Assembly (NCBI RefSeq): GCF_002803075.1
Contig: NZ_NNBK01000017.1
Coordinates: 124,001 to 188,000 of the forward strand
Length of the DNA stretch: 64,000 bases
Source of the DNA: Streptomyces sp. CB01373
GTDB lineage: Bacteria; Actinomycetota; Actinomycetes; Streptomycetales; Streptomycetaceae
Direction: 5' to 3'
The first letter of the stretch is position 1. The number at the start of each line of letters is the position of its first letter. The notes below the pieces were generated by a model. It was given only the letters and a program-made list of their open reading frames with translations. It did not search any database and was not told where the DNA came from. Positions 15,620-24,268 of the stretch are shown one piece after another. Made by a program: the position numbers and the translations under genes.

Positions 15620-16102
15620 GTGGCCACCGAAGGATTCACCACCTGTCTCTGGTTCGACGGCCAGGCCGAAGAAGCCGCCCACTACTACGTCTCGGTCTTC
15701 AAGAACTCCACCATCGGGCGGATCGGCCGCTACACGGAAGCCGGACCCGGCCCGGCCGGATCCGTGATCGCGGTCGACTTCGTGGCGAACGGCCAGAAGT
15801 TCGTCGCGCTCAACGGCGGTCCGCAGTTCACGTTCAACGAGTCGGTCTCCTTCCAGATCCACTGCGAGAACCAGGAGGAGATCGACCACTACTGGACCGG
15901 GCTCACCGAGAACGGCGGCGAGCCGGGCCCCTGCGGCTGGCTCAAGGACAGGTACGGCGTCTCCTGGCAGGTGGTCCCGGCCAAGCTCATCGACATGATC
16001 GGCGACCCCGACGCCGAGAAGGCTGCCCGCACCACGCGGGCGATGCTCGCCATGGGCAAGCTCGACATCGCCGCCCTGGAAAGGGCGTACGCGGGCGAGT
16101 GA
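15620..16102 (+). CDS. VOC family protein, PhnB/3-demethylubiquinone-methyltransferase-like fold
   Basis: A 160-residue protein of the PhnB-like VOC branch. FTTCLWFDGQAEEAAHYYVSVFKNSTIG at the start, VDFVANGQKFVALNGGPQFTFNESVSFQIHCENQEEIDHYW in the middle and GWLKDRYGVSWQVVP near the end are hallmark strings of this branch. GTG at 15620 follows an excellent AGGAGGAA site. Despite the historical domain name these proteins are not methyltransferases; function is unknown. It is divergent from the epoxide hydrolase and ends at a strong hairpin before the convergent alcohol dehydrogenase. Confidence 0.92.
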   Translation: MATEGFTTCLWFDGQAEEAAHYYVSVFKNSTIGRIGRYTEAGPGPAGSVIAVDFVANGQKFVALNGGPQFTFNESVSFQIHCENQEEIDHYWTGLTENGGEPGPCGWLKDRYGVSWQVVPAKLIDMIGDPDAEKAARTTRAMLAMGKLDIAALERAYAGE

Positions 16103-16115
16103 CGGCGGGCGACGG

Positions 16116-16149
16116 GGCCGGTCCACCCGTCCGGGGGAGTGGACCGGCC
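16116..16149. terminator. bidirectional hairpin terminator
   Basis: GGCCGGTCCAC (16116-16126) and GTGGACCGGCC (16139-16149) make a perfect 11-bp stem with a 12-base loop between the convergent VOC and alcohol dehydrogenase genes. No U-tract. Confidence 0.7.
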
Positions 16150-16186
16150 TCCCGTTCCGGTGCCGGGGCGAAGGAGCAGGCTCCGG

Positions 16187-17209
16187 TCAGGGCAGGTCGT
16201 TCACCAGCACCGCGGCCCCGTCGAAGCGGCCTGCCTTGAGGTCCTCCAGCGCCTGCGGGGCCCGCGAGAGCGGATAGGCGTGCGTGGTGGCGCGCACCCC
16301 GTGCCGGGCGGCCAGGGCGAGGAAGTCCCGGCCGTCCTCGCGTGTGTTCGAGGTGACGCTGCGCAGTTCCTTCTCGTAGAACAGCTCGCGCTCGTAGCGC
16401 AGCGGCGGTGTGTCGCTCAGGTGGATGCCGGCCACGGACAGCACGCCGCCCCGGTCGAGGGCCCGCAGCGCCACGGGGACCAGGTCGCCCACGGGGGCGA
16501 ACAGGATCGCGCTGTCCAGCGGCTCGGGCGGGACCGCGTACGCGTCCTGGGCCGAGGCCGCGCCCAGCTCCAGCGCGAGTCGCCGCGCGGCTTCCCCGCG
16601 GGTCATGACGTGCACCCTGGCGCCCTCCGCGAGGGCCACCTGCGCGCACAGATGGGCGCTGCCGCCGAATCCGTACAGGCCGAGGCGTCCGCCGGGCGGC
16701 AGCGCGGCCCGGCGCAGCGCCCGGAAGCCGATGATCCCCGCGCACAGCAGGGGCGCGAGCGCCACGTCGTCGACCTCGCCGGGCAGCCGGTAGGCGAAGG
16801 CGGCCGGGACGGTCGTGTACTCGGCGTAACCGCCGTCGGCGTCCCAGCCGGTGTACCGCGAGGCCGGGCACAGGTTCTCCGCGCCGCGCAGACAGTACGC
16901 GCAGGTGCCGTCGGTGCGGCGCAGCCAGGCCACGCCCACCCGGTCGCCGGGCGCGAAGCCGTTCACCGCCCGCCCCCGGCCCGCCACCACGCCCACGACC
17001 TCGTGACCGGGCGTGACCCCGGTCCGGTGCACCGGCAGATCGCCCTCGGTGACGTGCAGATCGGTGCGGCACACCCCGCACGCGCGTACGTGCACCAGCA
17101 GCTCGTCGTCCCCCGGCTCGGGGACCGGCTTCACCGTCAGCCGCAGCGGCCCCTCCTCCACGGGCCGGGGGCCGGTCACCGTCCACGCCCGCATCGTGCC
17201 GTCCGTCAT
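16187..17209 (-). CDS. zinc-dependent alcohol dehydrogenase, AdhA-like
   Basis: A 340-residue medium-chain dehydrogenase. HVRACGVCRTDLHVTEGDLP gives the catalytic-zinc Cys (about residue 44), GHEVVGVVAGRG the His/Glu segment, and CAYCLRGAENLCPAS (about 104-118) the structural-zinc region. The structural site shows three Cys in CxxC...C spacing with the first of the four usual Cys replaced (RTDGTC), so it may be incomplete. The Rossmann motif reads GLYGFGGSAHLCAQVA near residue 170, close to the GFGGxxH signature of the AdhA/bacterial propanol-preferring type. It oxidises primary alcohols or reduces aldehydes with NAD(P). ATG at 17209; a second ATG five codons on is possible. It is head-to-head with the next VOC gene. 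Confidence 0.9.
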   Translation of the reverse strand: MTDGTMRAWTVTGPRPVEEGPLRLTVKPVPEPGDDELLVHVRACGVCRTDLHVTEGDLPVHRTGVTPGHEVVGVVAGRGRAVNGFAPGDRVGVAWLRRTDGTCAYCLRGAENLCPASRYTGWDADGGYAEYTTVPAAFAYRLPGEVDDVALAPLLCAGIIGFRALRRAALPPGGRLGLYGFGGSAHLCAQVALAEGARVHVMTRGEAARRLALELGAASAQDAYAVPPEPLDSAILFAPVGDLVPVALRALDRGGVLSVAGIHLSDTPPLRYERELFYEKELRSVTSNTREDGRDFLALAARHGVRATTHAYPLSRAPQALEDLKAGRFDGAAVLVNDLP

Positions 17210-17352
17210 CTCGCGTCCCGTCCGCCGTGACCACCCGGTTCCTCGCCGTCCGTCCCAGTGTGGGACAGGCGGGCCCGCTCGGCGCGCGACCGCACCCGGG
17301 AGTCACTAGCGTGAGGACGGAACGAGTCACCGAACGGAAGAGGGCGGCGGTC

Positions 17353-18150
17353 ATGGCGGTACGACCCGAGGGAACCCCCTGCTGGGCGGATGCGATGTTC
17401 AGCGACGTCGAGGGTGCCAAGAGCTTCTACGGCGACGTCCTCGGCTGGACCTTCGGGGAGTCCTCGTCCCAGTACGGCAACTACACCCAGGCCTACGCGG
17501 ACGGAAAGGCGGTGGCCGCCGTCGTACCGCCCATGCCCGGGCAGGAGGGGCAGTCGCAGTGGTGCCTGTATCTCGCCTCGCCGGACGCCGCCGCCACCGC
17601 CGGCAGGATCCGCGACCACGGCGGTGAGGTGCTGATGGAGCCCATGCAGGTCGGAGACTTCGGCACCATGTGCCTGGCCCGGGAGCCCAGCGGCGCCGTG
17701 TTCGGTGTGTGGCAGGGCGGCATCCACGAGGGCTTCGAGGCGGTCGCGGTGCCGGGCGCCTACTGCTGGGCGGAGCTGTTCACCCGCGAGCCCTCGAAGG
17801 CGGACGCCTTCCTCTGTGATGTCTTCGGCTACACCGCCAAGCAGCTCCAGGACGAGGCGATCGACTTCCGTGTGTTCGACGTGGGCGGCGATCCGGTCCT
17901 CGGCCGCATGAGGATGTCGGAGGACTTCCCGCCCGAGGTGCCGTCGTACATCAACGTCTACTTCACCGTCGCGGACTGCGACGACGCGGTCGCCACCGCG
18001 ACCCGGCGGGGCGGTGTGCTGCGGTTCGGCCCGCACGACAGCCCCTTCGGCCGGCTCGCGGCGCTCACCGACCCGCAGGGTGCGAACTTCTCGGTGATCG
18101 ACGTCACCACGACCCAGGGTGAGAGGCCGCAGGCCGCGGACGTGTCGTAG
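17353..18150 (+). CDS. tandem-domain VOC family protein
   Basis: A 265-residue protein of two VOC units. Unit one runs from GTPCWADAMFSDVEGAKSFYGDVLGWTFGE to about residue 120 (SGAVFGVWQGG); unit two begins GAYCWAELFTREPSKADAFLCDVFGY and closes with ALTDPQGANFSVIDV. The W-x-D/E and paired layout match the actinobacterial family that includes mycobacterial CFP-30B-like antigens and putative hydroxylases. ATG at 17353 lies after GGAAGAGG; upstream frame is non-homologous. Function unknown; metal-binding residues cannot be assigned with certainty. It is divergent from the alcohol dehydrogenase with about 140 bases between starts. Confidence 0.88.
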   Translation: MAVRPEGTPCWADAMFSDVEGAKSFYGDVLGWTFGESSSQYGNYTQAYADGKAVAAVVPPMPGQEGQSQWCLYLASPDAAATAGRIRDHGGEVLMEPMQVGDFGTMCLAREPSGAVFGVWQGGIHEGFEAVAVPGAYCWAELFTREPSKADAFLCDVFGYTAKQLQDEAIDFRVFDVGGDPVLGRMRMSEDFPPEVPSYINVYFTVADCDDAVATATRRGGVLRFGPHDSPFGRLAALTDPQGANFSVIDVTTTQGERPQAADVS

Positions 18151-18206
18151 GACGTGTCCTGGACGACGGTCCGGAGGATGCGTCCGGCCGTGGCATGATC
18201 GAGCCC

Positions 18207-18899
18207 ATGCGTGAACGTGTGGTGGCCGCCTGCGACGGGGCGTCGAAGGGAAATCCGGGTCCGGCGGGCTGGGCGTGGGTCGTCTCGGACGACGCCGTCA
18301 GCCCGGTCCGCTGGGAGGCTGGAGCGCTCGGCACCGCCACCAACAACATCGCCGAACTCACCGCGTTGGAGCGGCTGTTGACTGCGACCGACCCGGACGT
18401 GCCGCTCGAGGTGCGGATGGACTCGCAGTACGCGATGAAGGCCGTGACCACCTGGCTGCCCGGCTGGAAGCGCAACGGCTGGAAGACGGCCGCGGGCAAG
18501 CCGGTCGCCAACCAGGAGCTGGTCGTGCGGATCGACGAGCTGCTCCAGGGCCGCTCGGTCGACTTCCGCTATGTGCCCGCCCACCAGGTCGACGGCGACC
18601 CGCTCAACGACTTCGCGGACCGGGCGGCCAGCCAGGCGGCGAGCGCGCAGCAGTCCGCGGGCAGCGCCCTCGGCTCGCCGGAGCCGCCGCCCTCCGCGCC
18701 CGTGTCCGCCGCCCCGCGCCGTCGCACGAACGGGACCAAGACGGAACGGCCGCGCACCGGCGGCTCGTCGTCCCGCACGATCAAGGCGAAGTTCCCCGGC
18801 CGCTGCGTGTGCGGCCGCCCCTACGCGGCCGGCGAGTCCATCGCCCGCAACGACCAGGGCTGGGGTCACCCGGAGTGCCGCGCGGCGGCCGCCGGGTAG
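18207..18899 (+). CDS. ribonuclease HI-type protein with C-terminal Cys/His domain
   Basis: A 230-residue protein. The N-terminal 140 residues are RNase HI: CDGASKGNPGPAGWAWV with the first Asp, NNIAELTALERLL with the Glu, VRMDSQYAMKAVTTWLPGWKRNGWKT with the second Asp and basic handle, and VPAHQVDGDPLNDFADRAA with the last Asp. It degrades RNA in RNA/DNA hybrids. A 55-residue Ala/Ser/Pro linker follows, then a short domain FPGRCVCGRPYAAGESIARNDQGWGHPEC whose CxC...HxxC pattern looks like a zinc site. ATG at 18207 or the in-frame ATG four codons upstream (18195) are both possible. The C-terminal addition is not part of the usual RNase HI and may guide substrate binding. Confidence 0.9.
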   Translation: MRERVVAACDGASKGNPGPAGWAWVVSDDAVSPVRWEAGALGTATNNIAELTALERLLTATDPDVPLEVRMDSQYAMKAVTTWLPGWKRNGWKTAAGKPVANQELVVRIDELLQGRSVDFRYVPAHQVDGDPLNDFADRAASQAASAQQSAGSALGSPEPPPSAPVSAAPRRRTNGTKTERPRTGGSSSRTIKAKFPGRCVCGRPYAAGESIARNDQGWGHPECRAAAAG

Positions 18900-18980
18900 C
18901 CGTGCCGGCCGCGCACACGGGGCACCGGCCCCGGAGCGGCCCGCTCCGCGCGGGTGGACGCCTGATGACAGACTGTCGTC

Positions 18981-19964
18981 ATGGACGAACGTGAATTCGG
19001 CAGGTCGCACCAGCACGCGTCGGTCGTCGGGCTCGGCACCTGGCAACTGGGCGCCGACTGGGGCGACGTGGACGACAAGGAAGCCCTCTCCGTCCTGGAG
19101 GCGGCCGCCGAGTCGGGGGTGACCTTCCTCGACACCGCCGATGTCTACGGCGACGGGCGCAGCGAGTCGGCCATCGCCACCTTCCTCGGCAGCCGGCCGG
19201 ACCACCACGCGCTGGTCGCCACCAAGATGGGCCGGCGCGTCGAGCAGACCCCGGAGAACTACGTCCTGGACAACTTCCGCGCCTGGAACGACCGTTCCCG
19301 GCGCAACCTGGGCATCGACCGCATCGACCTGGTGCAGCTGCACTGCCCGCCCACCTCCGTGTACTCCAGCGACGCGGTGTTCGACGCGCTGGACACCCTG
19401 GTGGAGGAGGAGCGGATCGCCGCCTACGGCGTCAGCGTGGAGACCTGCGCCGAGGCGCTGACGGCGATTGCCCGGCCGAACGTGGCCAGTGTGCAGATCA
19501 TCCTCAACCCGTTCCGCATGAAGCCGCTGCGCGAGGTGCTGCCCGCGGCGCGGGCGGCGGGCGTCGGCATCATCGCCCGGGTCCCGCTCGCCTCCGGGCT
19601 GCTGTCGGGCAAGTACACCAAGGACACCGTCTTCGCCGCCGACGACCACCGCACCTACAACCGGCACGGCGAGGCCTTCGACCAGGGCGAGACCTTCTCC
19701 GGCGTCGACTTCGCGACGGGCGTGGAGGCCGCGGCCGAGTTCGCCGCGCTCGCCCCCGAGGGCTGGACCCCGGCCCAGCTCGCGCTGCGCTGGATCATCC
19801 AGCAGCCCGGCGTCACCACGGTCATCCCGGGAGCCCGCTCCCCGGAGCAGGCCCGCGCCAACGCCGCCGCCGCGAAGCTGCCCCCGCTGGGCGAGGAGAC
19901 GCTCGCGGCGATCCGGGACCTCTACGAGCGGCGGATCAAGGACCAGGTGGAAGCCCGCTGGTAG
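18981..19964 (+). CDS. aldo/keto reductase
   Basis: A 327-residue NADPH-dependent oxidoreductase, the third aldo/keto reductase of the window. GLGTWQLGADWG, FLDTADVYGDGRSES (Asp and Tyr, about residues 50-64), VATKMGRR (Lys), IDLVQLHCPP (His) and the cofactor-binding IPGARSPEQARANAAAA are all complete. The protein closes with a basic RRIKDQVEARW tail. It is closer to the general stress protein/IolS-type subgroup than to the YghZ-like one at 7076. Substrate unknown. ATG at 18981 directly matches the family start. It ends 130 bases before the convergent ssgA-like gene with a hairpin between. Confidence 0.93.
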   Translation: MDEREFGRSHQHASVVGLGTWQLGADWGDVDDKEALSVLEAAAESGVTFLDTADVYGDGRSESAIATFLGSRPDHHALVATKMGRRVEQTPENYVLDNFRAWNDRSRRNLGIDRIDLVQLHCPPTSVYSSDAVFDALDTLVEEERIAAYGVSVETCAEALTAIARPNVASVQIILNPFRMKPLREVLPAARAAGVGIIARVPLASGLLSGKYTKDTVFAADDHRTYNRHGEAFDQGETFSGVDFATGVEAAAEFAALAPEGWTPAQLALRWIIQQPGVTTVIPGARSPEQARANAAAAKLPPLGEETLAAIRDLYERRIKDQVEARW

Positions 19965-19999
19965 CAGCGGGCGGCCGCGGGAATCCGCGGGACACAGGC

Positions 20000-20022
20000 G
20001 CCGGCCCGGCGTTCGGGCCGGC
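20000..20022. terminator. hairpin terminator
   Basis: GCCGGCCC (20000-20007) and GGGCCGGC (20015-20022) form a perfect 8-bp stem with a seven-base loop between the convergent aldo/keto reductase and the ssgA-like gene. Confidence 0.55.
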
Positions 20023-20093
20023 CCCGGCCGCCGGGAGCCGGAGCGGACCCGGCGTCGCCGCATCATCCGGTGCGGCGGCGACGGCGGCCTCGC

Positions 20094-20519
20094 TCAGCTT
20101 CCGGTGAGCACCTCCGCGAGGAAGTCGTCGACACCGGCGTCCTCCTCGCCCGGCGTCACCAAGGCGTAGGTCTCCCGCAGGAACGCCCCGACGGCGGCGG
20201 CCCACACGAACACCGTCGCGTGCTGCCGCCCTCCGTCGGCGTGGGCGTCGCCGAAGAACTCCATGCGCAGTTCCTCCGACAGGCCGTCGGAGACGGGGCG
20301 GAAGCGGACGTCGCCGACGCCGACCGGCTCTCTCAGCCCCTCGTCGAGCATGCCCCGGTCCACCTTCCACCGGGCCAGCACCCGCCCGTCGTGCGCGAAG
20401 ACGATCGTGACGGCGAACGGGTCGTCGGCCTCGTAATCCAGGTGAGCCAGCACGGGGAAGCGTTCCATGCCGTGCGCCTGCAACTGCACCACCAGACTCT
20501 TGCGCACCATGGCGTTCAC
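20094..20519 (-). CDS. SsgA-like protein (SALP), sporulation/cell division regulator
   Basis: A 141-residue member of the SsgA family, found only in morphologically complex actinomycetes, where members steer septum placement, peptidoglycan turnover and spore maturation. Family hallmarks seen are VLAHLDYEADDPFAVTIVF, WKVDRGMLDEGLREPVGVGDVRFRPV and the C-terminal FLRETYALVTPGEEDAGVDDFLAEVL. GTG at 20519 is chosen because GGAGGG lies eight bases upstream; the ATG three codons later would be 17 bases from it. The particular SALP class cannot be named. The gene follows the dehydratase on the same strand after 120 bases and is probably transcribed separately. Confidence 0.93.
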   Translation of the reverse strand: MNAMVRKSLVVQLQAHGMERFPVLAHLDYEADDPFAVTIVFAHDGRVLARWKVDRGMLDEGLREPVGVGDVRFRPVSDGLSEELRMEFFGDAHADGGRQHATVFVWAAAVGAFLRETYALVTPGEEDAGVDDFLAEVLTGS

Positions 20520-20641
20520 GAATTCGGCCCTCCGAGGACGACTGCGGGACGTAGACCCCTCTGGTACCCCTGATCCGTGCGAGATGCCCGGCCGTTCGAA
20601 GTGATCTCCCCGTGCCGCGACGGCCGGACCGCCGGCGCTGG

Positions 20642-21601
20642 TCAGCGCAGTCCGAACCGGTCCGCCCAGGACATGACGTCGGCGACCGCCGCGTTGCCCC
20701 CGCACACCACCAGGCCGAGCCGGACGTCCGGGCCCATCCGCTCCCGTACCCGCCGGGCGGCCGGCAGCAGGGAGCCCGCGGCGGGCTCGGCCCAGACCTT
20801 GGCGTGCTCGGCGAGGTCGAGGCTGCCTCGCACGGCCTCCCGGTCGGCCACCACGAGCACCTCGTGCACGAGGGCGCGGACATGGTCGTACGTCAGCCTC
20901 GACACCGTCGGGGCGCTCAGCGTCGTCACGATCGAGGAGAGGGCGACCGGGACCGGGCCGCCGGACGCCAGCGCCTCGGACATGGCCTCGGCTCCCTCGG
21001 TCTCCACGCCCCAGATCCGTACCCCGGGCCGCAGGGCGTGCAGTGCCGCGGCGACGCCCGCGATCAGCCCGCCGCCCCCGATGCTGACGAGCACGTCGGT
21101 CAGCTCCCCGGCGTCGGCGCCCAGCTCCAGACCGACGGTGCCCTGTCCGGCGACCACCACTTCGTCGTCGAAGGGGTGGACCAGGGTGAGCCCCTCGTCC
21201 CGCAGCCGCGCGGCCGTGGCGAACGCCTCGTCCATGCCGTCGGTCAGCCGCACCGACGCCCCGGCCGCCTCGGCGATCGCGACGGACCGGGCGGGCGCCG
21301 AGCGCGGCATGACGACGGTGGCCTTCACATGCAGCGCGGCGGCCATCACGGCGAGCGCGATCCCGTGGTTGCCACCGCTGACCGCGACGACGCCCGCGGC
21401 ACGCTCCGCCTCGTCGAGCGACAGCAGTCGCGCCGTGGCGCCGCGCGCCTTGAAGGAGCCCGTGCGCTGCAACAGCTCCAGCTTCGCGGTCACCGGGGCG
21501 CCGAGCAGCGCGGACAGGCCGGGGCTCGGCACGGTCGGGGTGCGCACGACGTGTCCGGCGATCCGCTCGGCGGCGGTTTCGATCTCCGAGATGCCGATCA
21601 A
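20642..21601 (-). CDS. PLP-dependent threonine/serine dehydratase
   Basis: A 319-residue fold-type II PLP enzyme related to threonine ammonia-lyase and serine racemase. The Schiff-base lysine is in QRTGSFKARGA (about residue 51); SGGNHGIALA binds the substrate carboxylate; the tetraglycine phosphate loop is SIGGGGLIAG (about 170); and VVCGGNAA near the C-terminus contacts the pyridine ring. It lacks a C-terminal ACT or regulatory domain, so it resembles catabolic, non-isoleucine-inhibited enzymes. The start is TTG at 21601, with AAAGGTGG just upstream. Likely converts L-threonine or L-serine to a 2-oxoacid and ammonia, but the specificity is inferred from family only. Confidence 0.92.
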   Translation of the reverse strand: MIGISEIETAAERIAGHVVRTPTVPSPGLSALLGAPVTAKLELLQRTGSFKARGATARLLSLDEAERAAGVVAVSGGNHGIALAVMAAALHVKATVVMPRSAPARSVAIAEAAGASVRLTDGMDEAFATAARLRDEGLTLVHPFDDEVVVAGQGTVGLELGADAGELTDVLVSIGGGGLIAGVAAALHALRPGVRIWGVETEGAEAMSEALASGGPVPVALSSIVTTLSAPTVSRLTYDHVRALVHEVLVVADREAVRGSLDLAEHAKVWAEPAAGSLLPAARRVRERMGPDVRLGLVVCGGNAAVADVMSWADRFGLR

Positions 21602-21717
21602 GGCAGTCCACCTTTCCGGCGCGGCTGGTGATCCGCGCCGCCCCGACCCTCACCTGCTGGGGTCGCGCAGGTCAACAGGTCCGCCGCATCCGGTCCGCGA
21701 GGAGGGCCTGCTTTCCC

Positions 21718-22395
21718 TCAGTGCTGCTGGGGCCGGTGCGGCGTCGCCTCGCTCGGCCGGACGACGACGTAGCCCTCACCCTCCAGCATGAGCTGCACCG
21801 CCTCGCCGGACCCGCCGCGCAGCATCGAGCCGAACGACTGCGAGCGGTGCAGCGACGTCCTCAGGTGGGCGGTCCAGCCGACGACCGCGTCCGTGTCGAC
21901 GTACACGGGCTGCTGCGGCGTGACCGGTATGACCAGCGGGCTGCCCTCGCACACCAGGCCCAGCAGGCCCTGCCCGGTGAACACGCTGTTGAACAGCCCG
22001 CCGCCCGCGATGCCCGAACCCTTCACCGTCCTGATCCCGTACGACAGGGTCGCGTCGAAGCACAGCACGTTGCGGCCGTTGACGGTGAACTCGTCACCCG
22101 GGTCGACCTCGACGACGAAGCAGTTCAGGGCCTCCTGCGCGAACCAGGCCTCGCCCTGCCCGCGCACGGTCATCAGCGGCAGCCCCTCCCCGGTGACCGC
22201 GCGCTTGAGCATGCCGCCGACGCCCTGGCCCTTGCGCTCGAACCGCAGGTCGCCGCGGTACGCCACCATCGAGCCCTGGCGGGCGAACATCTCGCCGTCC
22301 ACCGTGTACTTGACGCACTTGGAGTTCTCGACGGTCATGCCGGGCGCGGTCGCGGGGCCCACCACGTACTCACTGGAAAACAGGTCACCCTTCAT
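21718..22395 (-). CDS. AIM24 family protein
   Basis: A 225-residue AIM24/TerD-neighbour-type beta-sandwich protein. It starts MKGDLFSSEYVVGP and carries the family strings KCVKYTVDGEMFARQGSMVAYRGDLRFERKGQGVGGMLKRAVTGEGLPLMTVRG, GEAWFAQEA and GLLGLVCEGSPLVIPV. The family is named for a yeast mitochondrial protein; bacterial function is unknown although several are linked to membrane or stress adaptation. Streptomyces genomes carry multiple copies. ATG at 22395, 38 bases after the upstream serine hydrolase gene on the same strand, so the two may be co-transcribed. Confidence 0.93.
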   Translation of the reverse strand: MKGDLFSSEYVVGPATAPGMTVENSKCVKYTVDGEMFARQGSMVAYRGDLRFERKGQGVGGMLKRAVTGEGLPLMTVRGQGEAWFAQEALNCFVVEVDPGDEFTVNGRNVLCFDATLSYGIRTVKGSGIAGGGLFNSVFTGQGLLGLVCEGSPLVIPVTPQQPVYVDTDAVVGWTAHLRTSLHRSQSFGSMLRGGSGEAVQLMLEGEGYVVVRPSEATPHRPQQH

Positions 22396-22433
22396 GCGGG
22401 CATCCTGGCCCGGAGGCAGCCGTTCCGCCAAGA

Positions 22434-23666
22434 TCACTGCGCGAGGTCGTTCTCCATCGCCGTGCCCGGCACGCGGGCGGCGCCGCGCGCCTTCGTCTGC
22501 TTGCCGCAGAACGCCGACTCCAGGGTGCGTAGCATCGTCAGCTGCACCGCGCCGTTGTTGGAGGTGTTGGCGAGTGCGGCCATGCTGCGCCTGCCGTCCT
22601 TGCTGGTGAACGCGTAGGTGTAGTAGCCCTGTACGGCGCCGGTGTGCCCGTACACCGACACCCCGCACGACAGGTCCCGGCGGCGCAGTCCGAGTCCGTA
22701 CGCCTGGCCGGTGCCCGCGGGGATCCACCGCTCCATCTGGTCCAACTGGGCGGGCGGAAGCAGCTGTCCGCCCAGCAGCGCCGAGAAGAACGTGTTGAGG
22801 TCGCGGGTGCTGGAGATGAGCGCGCCCGCGCTCTGCGCCCACGACATCGTCTGCTCGGTGGCGTCCACCGGGGCTGACGCGGCCTCGTCGGGGGTGAGGT
22901 AGCCGCGCGCGTGCCGGCCGGGGATCGTCGTGGCGGGGTGGACGTAGAAGGTGTCGCTCAGCTTCAGCGGCTTGATGACGCGGTTCTCGTAAGCGGTGCG
23001 CACCGGGTGGCCGGTCAGCTTCTCGATGAGCAGGCCGACGACCACGAAGTTGGTGTTGGAGTAGGCGTAGGCGGCGCCGGGCGCCTGGGTGCGCGGGTGC
23101 TCCAGGGACAGGGCGAGCAGTTGACGGTACGTGAAGACCTTGGTGCGCACGGCCTCGAAGCCGGACACGGTGCCGGCGAACAACTCGTTCGTGTAGTCGT
23201 ACAGACCGCTGCGGTGGCTGAGCACGTGCCGCACCGTGATCCGGTCGTCCGGCAGGAGCCCCGGCAGGTAGCGGTTGACCGGGTCGTCGAGTCTCACCCG
23301 GCCCTCGGCGGCCAGTTGCAGCAGTACCACCGCGGAGAAGGTCTTCGTGACGCTGCCGATGCGGAACCGGTCGGCCGTGCTGATCCAGTCCCCGGTCCCG
23401 CGGTCGGCGACGCCCTCCATGGCCTTGTACACCGTCGCGTGGTCGTCGTAGGAGGCGCGGTGGTCGTCGATCCGCGCCATCGCCCCCGGCGCGCCGTGCT
23501 TCAGCGCCGTGCGCAGGAGGGTGCCGAGTGCCGCCGTGTCCGGGGCGGGCAGCGCGTCCGGCGCTGCCGGGCCGGGCCGGTGGTGCACCGCCTGCGCCGG
23601 ACCCGCCAGCAGGGCCGGCACCAGCGCTCCGAGTACCGCGCCACTGCACACCGTTCGTGAGGCCAT
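22434..23666 (-). CDS. secreted serine beta-lactamase-like hydrolase (D-Ala-D-Ala carboxypeptidase type)
   Basis: A 410-residue penicillin-binding-protein-like hydrolase of the class C beta-lactamase/AmpH superfamily. A signal peptide is evident (MASRTVCSGAVLGALVPALLAGPAQA, cleavage after AQA at about 26). The active-site triad motifs are SVTK (about 113-116), YSN (about 200-202) and HTG (about 340). Such extracellular enzymes act as DD-carboxypeptidases, esterases or beta-lactamases. ATG at 23666; the open frame upstream has no secretion logic. The C-terminus has two Cys flanking the domain (LSCGV and AFCGK) that could form a disulfide. It lies upstream of the AIM24 gene on the same strand. 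Confidence 0.92.
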   Translation of the reverse strand: MASRTVCSGAVLGALVPALLAGPAQAVHHRPGPAAPDALPAPDTAALGTLLRTALKHGAPGAMARIDDHRASYDDHATVYKAMEGVADRGTGDWISTADRFRIGSVTKTFSAVVLLQLAAEGRVRLDDPVNRYLPGLLPDDRITVRHVLSHRSGLYDYTNELFAGTVSGFEAVRTKVFTYRQLLALSLEHPRTQAPGAAYAYSNTNFVVVGLLIEKLTGHPVRTAYENRVIKPLKLSDTFYVHPATTIPGRHARGYLTPDEAASAPVDATEQTMSWAQSAGALISSTRDLNTFFSALLGGQLLPPAQLDQMERWIPAGTGQAYGLGLRRRDLSCGVSVYGHTGAVQGYYTYAFTSKDGRRSMAALANTSNNGAVQLTMLRTLESAFCGKQTKARGAARVPGTAMENDLAQ

Positions 23667-23917
23667 CCGATTCCTCTTCCGTCTCCGTCCGCGCGGCGAA
23701 CCGTGCGAGTGCGGCCACATCCGGGCAGAGCAACCCTCTCCCATCCGGTCACGTCTCCCCGGCCGACACACAGTTGCCCGCCCGCCGATCACTGAGTGGG
23801 GTGGATGGGGAAAGCGCCGTCAGCCAGGGGGACCGGGCTCGCCCACCGGCACCGTCAGGGCAAAGCGGATGCCCCGCCTTCCGGCAGGGCATCGGGGCAT
23901 GCGGCAGGGCGCGTGGT

Positions 23918-24268
23918 TCAGCGCAGTGTGTCCGCCCAGTCGGCTGGGACGCGGCCCGCCGGGCCCGGGGTCGGCTGGTCCTTCGGGTGGCTCTCGGGCG
24001 GGGCGAGTTCGGGGCCGGACTCGTAGAGCTCGTTCGTGTCGTAGTTCCAGAACCAGCCCTCGCCCGGCTCGTAGCTGCGGATCACCGGGTGCCCGGTGGC
24101 CCGGTGGTGGGCGGTGGCGTGCTTGCTGGGGGAGTCGTCGCAGCAGCCGATGTGGCCGCAACGGGCGCAGCGCCGCAGATGGAACCACCAGCCGCCGGCC
24201 GCGTCGCACTCGGCGCAGCCGGTGCCGCTGGGCGGCACACGGGGGTCGATACCGGTGTCACGGGTCAT
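23918..24268 (-). CDS. UBP-type zinc finger protein
   Basis: A 116-residue protein with a ubiquitin-protease-type (UBP/ZnF-UBP) zinc finger. Residues 18-60 hold CAECDAAGGWWFHLRRCARCGHIGCCDDSPSKHATAHHRATGHPVI, whose Cys/His spacing is that of the family; the next segment, RSYEPGEGWFWNYDTNEL, includes the aromatic residues that in eukaryotes help hold a C-terminal Gly-Gly. No ubiquitin system is present, so the ligand is unknown. The ATG overlaps the stop of the upstream kinase gene by four bases, making it the last of a three-gene coupled unit (flavoprotein, kinase, zinc finger). That fixed coupling suggests it acts in the same pathway as the two signalling proteins. Pro-rich C-terminal tail. 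Confidence 0.9.
   Translation of the reverse strand: MTRDTGIDPRVPPSGTGCAECDAAGGWWFHLRRCARCGHIGCCDDSPSKHATAHHRATGHPVIRSYEPGEGWFWNYDTNELYESGPELAPPESHPKDQPTPGPAGRVPADWADTLR

Noticed and set aside
23667..23917. Possible small RNA between the serine hydrolase and the UBP gene
   Set aside because: No clear promoter, hairpin or conserved structure could be pointed out by eye.
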